A DNA stretch of 9,367 nucleotides from NCBI GenBank assembly GCA_030527065.1, contig JAUNBO010000067.1, positions 1 through 9,367 of the forward strand. Reading direction: 5' to 3'. This DNA is from Bacillota bacterium. GTDB lineage: Bacteria; Bacillota; Clostridia; Peptostreptococcales; Anaerovoracaceae. The position numbers and the translations under genes were made by a program. Shown here piece by piece: positions 5,762 through 9,367 of the stretch. A model generated the notes under the pieces. It was not told the DNA's origin, ran no database searches, and saw nothing but the letters and a program-made list of their open reading frames with translations. Position 1 is the stretch's first letter. Each line of letters starts with the position of its first letter.

Positions 5762-6120
5762 CACAGCACCGCATCCACTTCCGCACCCTGGCCCTCTACG
5801 GTGACCACCACCTGGTTGGGCAGGCAGACGATGGGCTGATTGATCCTGCTTACCTTGCCCTGCTGCTGGCACTGCTTGCCGGCGCAGTCAGAGTCCGCCA
5901 TGCAGACGGCGCCGCCTTTGATAAAGATCTTGTTGTAATGGTCGTTCTCTTCTATGATAATCTCCCGGTCTTCATACAGACTGTAGACGCCATAGGTCTC
6001 TCCTCCCACGGTCACCCGCACCTGACTGCCGCCTTCCCCTCCGAAGCCCGCCGCAAAGGCGGCGCCCCCGCAAAGGACGATCAATATCAATGCCAGAAAG
6101 AGATCCGCTTTTTTAAACAT
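5761..6120 (-). CDS. NusG domain II-containing membrane-anchored protein
   Basis: A 119-residue protein with an N-terminal membrane anchor or signal segment (about 7-27) after a short basic start (FKK). It is followed by a small extracytoplasmic NusG-domain-II-like beta domain (about 33-117). Conserved cysteines are C73, C79, C84 and C99, in the familiar pattern CxxxxxC-xxxxC-xxQG and IVCLPNQVVV. Despite the name, there is no NusG N-terminal (NGN) or KOW transcription domain, so a role in transcription is not implied. The four cysteines may form disulfides or bind a metal. It starts 18 nt after the cysS stop without a strong SD, suggesting coupling, and its stop overlaps the Gx transporter start. 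Function unknown; likely works with the Gx transporter. Confidence 0.88.
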   Translation of the reverse strand: MFKKADLFLALILIVLCGGAAFAAGFGGEGGSQVRVTVGGETYGVYSLYEDREIIIEENDHYNKIFIKGGAVCMADSDCAGKQCQQQGKVSRINQPIVCLPNQVVVTVEGQGAEVDAVL

Positions 6121-6138
6121 GGCGCCGTCTTTTTCTCT

Positions 6139-7542
6139 CTATTTCATAACGTTTATCTTCACGCCCTGGGCCGTGTCCTCCAGCAGGATGCCCCGGGCCT
6201 TCAGCAGGTCCCGGATCTCGTCTGCCCGGGCAAAGTTTTTCGCCTTACGGGCGGCCTGGCGCTCTTCCACCAGAGCCTGGATCTCCGGGTCCACCCCTTC
6301 CTCTTCCTGTTCCTCCAGAAGCCCCAGGACGCCGGCCAGCTCGCACAGCAGCTCTCTGCACTTCCCTGCGAATTCCCGGGACGCCCCGTCCTTCACGAAG
6401 GTATTTGCTTCCCGGACCAGCTCAAAGATGGCGCTGATGGCGTCGGCGGTATTCAGGTCGTCATCCATGGCCTTCTTGAATTGCTCTCTGTATTTTTCCA
6501 GAGCTGCCAGCTGCTCCTGCTCCGCCGGGCTCATGCCGCCCTCTTCTCCATGCTCCTCCAGATGCTTCAGATTGGCCTTGGCGTTCCGGAGGCGGGCCAG
6601 GCTGTTCTTTGCCTGTTCCATCAGCTCCCGGCTGAAATTGATGGGGTTGCGGTAATGGCCGGACAGAAGGAAGTAGCGCACCGTTTCCCCGTCGTACTCC
6701 TTCAGGATGTCCCGGGCCGTGAAGAAATTGCCCTTGGACTTGGACATCTTTTCATTGTCTATGGTGATATAGCCGTTGTGCATCCAGTAATTGGCGAAGG
6801 GTTTGCCCGTGTAGGCCTCCGACTGGGCGATCTCGTTCTCATGATGGGGGAAGATCAGGTCCTGCCCCCCCGCATGGATGTCTATGGTCTCTCCCAGATA
6901 TTTGGTGGACATGACGGAGCATTCTATGTGCCAGCCGGGCCGCCCCAGTCCCCAGGGGCTTTCCCAGGCCAGCTCGTCCCCGGCCTTTTGGGCCTTCCAG
7001 AGAGCAAAGTCCAGAGGATCCTTCTTTCTCTCTTCCACCTCCACCCGGGCGCCGGTTTCCAGATCGTCTATGTTCTGCCGGGACAGCTTTCCGTAACCGG
7101 GAAAGCTCCGGGCGCTGTAATAGACGTCTCCGTCCACCTCATAGGCATGGCCTTTTTCTATGAGCCCCCGGACAAAAGCGATGATCTCCGGAATGTTCTC
7201 CGTCACCTTGGGATGGACGGTGGCTTTCTTCACATGGAGGGCGGCGGCGTCTTTGTAGTATTCTTCAATGTATTTTTCGCTGACCTCTCCGGCGCTGATC
7301 CCCTCTTCCCTGGCCCGGTTGATGATTTTGTCTTCCACGTCGGTAAAATTCTGGACGAACCTTACCTGTTTGCCCAGATATTCCAGGTATCTGCGAAGGG
7401 TATCGAACACCACAAAGGGCCGGGCGTTTCCTATATGAAAGTAATTGTAGACTGTGGGGCCGCAGACATATATCTTCACCTGCTCAGGGTCTATGGGCAC
7501 AAATTCTTCTTTCTTCCTGCTTATGGTATTATAGATTTTCAT
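6139..7542 (-). CDS. cysS: Cysteinyl-tRNA synthetase
   Basis: Class I aminoacyl-tRNA synthetase of 467 residues, charging tRNA-Cys in the cytoplasm. The HIGH motif is HIGN (36-39) and the KMSKS motif is KMSKS (265-269). Active-site zinc ligands are C27 (YVCGPTVY), C208 (WHIECS), H233 and E237 (FPHHENE), matching the family. The anticodon-binding helical domain fills about 310-467 and ends with the usual GILLEDTAQGVKI segment. GGAGG (7555-7551 on the - strand) lies 8 nt before the ATG. First gene of a - strand operon with the NusG-II protein and Gx transporter. No T-box (no GGGTGG-ACCGCG core) is found in the leader, unlike many Firmicute cysS genes; the leader has other hairpins. Confidence 0.98.
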   Translation of the reverse strand: MKIYNTISRKKEEFVPIDPEQVKIYVCGPTVYNYFHIGNARPFVVFDTLRRYLEYLGKQVRFVQNFTDVEDKIINRAREEGISAGEVSEKYIEEYYKDAAALHVKKATVHPKVTENIPEIIAFVRGLIEKGHAYEVDGDVYYSARSFPGYGKLSRQNIDDLETGARVEVEERKKDPLDFALWKAQKAGDELAWESPWGLGRPGWHIECSVMSTKYLGETIDIHAGGQDLIFPHHENEIAQSEAYTGKPFANYWMHNGYITIDNEKMSKSKGNFFTARDILKEYDGETVRYFLLSGHYRNPINFSRELMEQAKNSLARLRNAKANLKHLEEHGEEGGMSPAEQEQLAALEKYREQFKKAMDDDLNTADAISAIFELVREANTFVKDGASREFAGKCRELLCELAGVLGLLEEQEEEGVDPEIQALVEERQAARKAKNFARADEIRDLLKARGILLEDTAQGVKINVMK

Positions 7543-7563
7543 TTTTGTTTCCTCCCGTATGGC

Positions 7564-7594
7564 GGGGCGGTCTTTGTCCTGTCTGCTCCGCCCC
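7564..7594 (-). other. GC-rich hairpin just upstream of the cysS ribosome-binding site
   Basis: GGGGCGG (7564-7570) is fully complementary to CCGCCCC (7588-7594), with a 17-nt loop. In cysS mRNA this 7-bp stem would end 8 nt before the GGAGG SD. It has no T-tract, so it is not an intrinsic terminator. It could affect translation or mRNA stability; no ligand-binding fold is recognised. Confidence 0.45.
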
Positions 7595-7636
7595 TGTCCC
7601 GAATCACGGAAGGCCCGGCGCCGCTGTTTTCCGCAA

Positions 7637-7719
7637 AATAAGAAAATCGACTTCGCTGAGTTTAGTGTCGGCCTTTCATGCGGCTAAGGCCAACATAGAG
7701 TAAGGTTGATTTTCTTGTT
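7637..7719. repeat. 83-bp inverted-repeat (hairpin) element upstream of cysS
   Basis: 15-bp ends, AATAAGAAAATCGAC (7637-7651) and GTTGATTTTCTTGTT (7705-7719), are inverted with 13 of 15 matches. Both mismatches are G-U pairs in + strand RNA but A-C in - strand RNA. An inner stem, GGCCTT (7670-7675) with AAGGCC (7686-7691), closes a 10-nt loop; an extra GT/AC pair lies beyond a mismatch. There is no ORF. It looks like a MITE-like or intergenic palindromic element, or a structured RNA read on the + strand. The bases either side show no clear target duplication. Confidence 0.55.
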
Positions 7720-7727
7720 ACTTCGTC

Positions 7728-7755
7728 AATATCGCTGACACCGGCAGGCGATATT
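7728..7755. repeat. Perfect 8-bp palindromic hairpin
   Basis: AATATCGC (7728-7735) and GCGATATT (7748-7755) are perfectly complementary. Two further pairs (TG/CA) can form beyond a bulged G, leaving a short loop. It lies between the 83-bp element and the M23 terminator. TCGCTGA in its left arm also occurs in the 83-bp element (7653-7659). It may be part of the same structured region. Confidence 0.45.
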
Positions 7756-7762
7756 TCCTACG

Positions 7763-7798
7763 TAATAAAACATGCGGCGGGAAGCCTCCCGCCACATG
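7763..7798 (-). terminator. Intrinsic terminator of the M23 peptidase gene
   Basis: On the - strand CATGTGGCGGGA pairs with TCCCGCCGCATG (12 bp, one G-U) around a GGCT loop, followed by TTTTATT. The hairpin is 34 nt after the peptidase stop. It isolates cysS from upstream readthrough, so cysS needs a promoter between about 7560 and 7763; I see no convincing consensus pair there. Confidence 0.88.
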
Positions 7799-7832
7799 AT
7801 TATATACCATTTTCCTTATACAGGCAAAGGTT

Positions 7833-9218
7833 TTACAAATAATTCATTGGATTCTGAGCCACTCCGTTGACCCGGACCTCAAAATGCAGATGATAGCCTG
7901 TGGCTCTGCCTGTCCGGCCTACGGTGGCGATCTGCTGCCCCTTGCTTACCACGTCTCCGATGGAAACCAGCATGGTATCGCAGTGAGCGTACCAGGTTTC
8001 CACGCCGTTGCCATGGGAAACCTTCACGATGTTGCCGAAGGAACCGGAGTAGGAGGCCTGGGTGACCACGCCGTCGTCTACCGAATAGATGGGCGTCCCC
8101 TTGGGGTTCCAGAAATCCACACCGTAGTGGCGGCCACCGCCCCGGCTTCCGAAGCCGGAGGAAATATTCAGGGTGCTCATGGGGTTGGTAAAGCTTCCTG
8201 TGCCTACCAGCTGTGAAAGGGGTTTGGTCCCTTTCAGCGCCACCTGCGTGACGGGCTCGGAAATCACCGTGGAGGAAAGAACTGTCTCCGAAACCTTTAC
8301 TCCGTTTTCGGAAACCACCTCATACACCACTTCCTTACTGCCGTTGACCCCGGCGGACTTCACCTGGACCTCTCCCTTCCAGAGGGCGCTGGTCTCTTCA
8401 TATGTGATGCTGTAAGCGATGCTCTCCGTAGCGGTGACCTTTTCCGTGATCCTCACATGGAGGTAGGGCTTGCTTTCATACAGGTTCAGCACCTGTCCGA
8501 TCTTTAAGGTGTCCGCATCTGTGGTGGGGTTGGATTCTATGAGCTCAAACACCGAAATGTTGTTCTTGGCCGCGATGTCCCACATGGTATCCCCGTCCAC
8601 GACGGTGTAGGTTTTCGGCTCCTTGCTGCCTGTCAGGATGAAGTTCACCGCTTCCTGCACCGTGAACGCATTGGCGATGACGGCGCTCCCGCTTTCCTGT
8701 ATCTCTACGCTCTCCGTGTATTTGACCTCCAGGATCTCGGAATTTTCCGAAGCCGTCTGATAGTGGGCAAGCACCGAATCCATCACTGTCTGTGCGTCTT
8801 CTTCGGTAGCCACCGCCGCCACTTCTTTTCCATCTACATAGATGCCCACCGCCGGCTCGGCTGCTCTTTCCTCCAACTCCGCCTCCGATAAAGCGTCGGC
8901 CTCAGCAAGGGCCAGCTGGAGATCCTCCATGACGGCCAGTTCTTCGTTGGGCCGGAAAAAGCCTTTTTCCGGGTCCTCCACTGCGCCGACAAAGCCCACT
9001 GTGGCCAACAGGACCACGCAGAGGACGCCGGCGGAAAGCGCAGCCTGGGTCCTGGTACTGAACCGGCTCAGGACCACCACCCGAAAATCTGTGATCCTCA
9101 ACTCCGCCTGTTTCCGGACTCCCCGGGCTCTTTCCCGGATCTTATCCGTTTTTGCCCGAACCAATCCCGCCATGTCTTTCATTCTGACGCCGTTTCTGAT
9201 TTTGTCTCTGAAATTCAT
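7833..9218 (-). CDS. Membrane-anchored LysM-G5-M23 peptidoglycan endopeptidase
   Basis: A 461-residue cell-wall hydrolase. A basic cytoplasmic N-terminus (1-57, rich in Arg/Lys) precedes one membrane helix (about 58-80). An acidic, Glu/Ala-rich segment (82-122) and an uncharacterised domain (about 123-200) follow. Then come a LysM peptidoglycan-binding motif (204-247, YTVVDGDTMWDIA), a G5 domain (about 252-331) and a C-terminal LytM/M23 zinc peptidase (about 345-461). Zinc ligands are H364 and D368 (RHYGVDF) and H445 (YHLHFEV); H412 (YAHCD) and H443 are the other active-site histidines. All are present, so it should be active, unlike EnvC/NlpD-type regulators. M23 enzymes cut stem-peptide cross-links. 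AAAAGGAT lies about 6 nt before the ATG. Monocistronic: own promoter with a WalR-type box and own terminator. Confidence 0.95.
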   Translation of the reverse strand: MNFRDKIRNGVRMKDMAGLVRAKTDKIRERARGVRKQAELRITDFRVVVLSRFSTRTQAALSAGVLCVVLLATVGFVGAVEDPEKGFFRPNEELAVMEDLQLALAEADALSEAELEERAAEPAVGIYVDGKEVAAVATEEDAQTVMDSVLAHYQTASENSEILEVKYTESVEIQESGSAVIANAFTVQEAVNFILTGSKEPKTYTVVDGDTMWDIAAKNNISVFELIESNPTTDADTLKIGQVLNLYESKPYLHVRITEKVTATESIAYSITYEETSALWKGEVQVKSAGVNGSKEVVYEVVSENGVKVSETVLSSTVISEPVTQVALKGTKPLSQLVGTGSFTNPMSTLNISSGFGSRGGGRHYGVDFWNPKGTPIYSVDDGVVTQASYSGSFGNIVKVSHGNGVETWYAHCDTMLVSIGDVVSKGQQIATVGRTGRATGYHLHFEVRVNGVAQNPMNYL

Positions 9219-9304
9219 AAGCGATCCTTTTTTTCTTACTATATGCAGTCCCCGGGGGAATGATACATATGCAAAGATTCAACGGTCTTAAAGAAGTTGG
9301 TCTA

Positions 9305-9333
9305 ATATTACAGCAATATTACAAAGAAGTCAA
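9305..9333 (-). promoter_or_regulatory. Promoter of the M23 peptidase gene
   Basis: On the - strand TTGACT (9333-9328), a 17-bp spacer and TAATAT (9310-9305) form a plausible sigma-A promoter starting near 9298, with a leader of about 80 nt. A second A/T-rich hexamer, TATAGT near 9239, lacks a good -35. Confidence 0.6.
9307..9323 (-). promoter_or_regulatory. WalR (YycF)-type binding site
   Basis: On the - strand the sequence reads TGTAAT-ATTGC-TGTAAT. This fits the published WalR consensus TGT(A/T)A(A/T/C)-N5-TGT(A/T)A(A/T/C) at every fixed position. In Bacillus and Staphylococcus WalRK controls wall hydrolases including M23/LytM-type enzymes. The box overlaps the promoter spacer and -10, a position that usually means repression if the promoter call is right. 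WalR itself is not in the window. Confidence 0.7.
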
Positions 9334-9349
9334 GGCCAAAGACAGGATT

Positions 9350-9366
9350 TTCACATAACCTTCACA
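9350..9366 (+). promoter_or_regulatory. Hexamer direct repeat resembling a PhoP box, at the window edge
   Basis: TTCACA-TAACC-TTCACA (+ strand), an 11-bp-period direct repeat, fits the Bacillus PhoP hexamer TT(A/C/T)A(C/T)A. It could regulate a divergent + strand gene beyond the window. Read on the - strand it is TGTGAA-N5-TGTGAA, one mismatch per hexamer from a WalR site, and lies about -52 to -68 from the M23 promoter start, a typical activator position. Which gene it serves is unresolved. Confidence 0.45.
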
Positions 9367-9367
9367 T

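Noticed and set aside
5938..7641. Long + strand open frame of 567 codons opposite cysS
   Set aside because: It is antisense to a complete cysteinyl-tRNA synthetase, has a composition typical of a shadow frame, no SD and no recognisable domain.
7543..7763. T-box riboswitch for cysS
   Set aside because: cysS in Firmicutes is often T-box controlled, but no GGGTGG-ACCGCG type core or matching terminator/antiterminator pair is found on the - strand of this region.
1..9367. CRISPR array, tRNA/rRNA gene, phage or insertion sequence
   Set aside because: No regularly spaced direct repeats, no tRNA-like cloverleaf, no transposase or integrase frame and no phage genes were seen on either strand.

Overview
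The window looks like a chromosomal segment from a moderately GC-rich, anaerobic, low-oxygen-adapted Firmicute of class Clostridia, probably a gut Lachnospiraceae or Oscillospiraceae relative. The evidence is the gene content: a stand-alone flavodiiron protein, a CD1871A-type CXXC micro-protein, a NusG-domain-II membrane protein next to a Gx transporter, a LysM-G5-M23 wall hydrolase, strong AGGAGG Shine-Dalgarno sites and many ATGA junctions. The genus cannot be fixed from the sequence alone.

Left part (1-3618, + strand): an oxidative-stress/redox block. A flavodiiron protein gene (fprA type) has its own promoter and a clear intrinsic terminator. It is followed by a tight operon: a TlpA/ResA-like thioredoxin lipoprotein, a 48-residue CD1871A-family CXXC protein, a polytopic Fe-S membrane protein (NapH/CcoG-like) with a 2x[4Fe-4S] ferredoxin tail, a possible 24-codon ORF, and an Rrf2-family regulator. 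All junctions overlap or are coupled. The operon promoter (TTGACA-N17-TATAGT) carries a strongly symmetric dyad over its -10 box, a good candidate for the autoregulatory Rrf2 operator. My inference is that the operon carries electrons across the membrane to an extracytoplasmic thiol-disulfide protein, in place of a CcdA/DsbD-type pathway.

Middle part (3619-7832): murC on the + strand has a roughly 150-nt leader with one or two promoters. Convergent to it, on the - strand, is a cysS - NusG-II-domain protein - Gx transporter operon. The last gene of that operon overlaps the end of murC by 31 bp, with no terminator visible between them. The 290-bp gap upstream of cysS holds no gene but is full of structure: a GC hairpin by the cysS start, an 83-bp inverted-repeat element, another perfect 8-bp palindrome, and the terminator of the next gene.

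Right part (7833-9367): a membrane-anchored LysM-G5-M23 cell-wall endopeptidase on the - strand. Its promoter contains an exact match to the WalR (YycF) consensus, TGTAAT-N5-TGTAAT. Further upstream, at the window edge, is a second hexamer direct repeat with the same 11-bp period (TTCACA-N5-TTCACA on +), which resembles a PhoP box. The M23 gene is therefore probably under envelope- and possibly phosphate-responsive two-component control.
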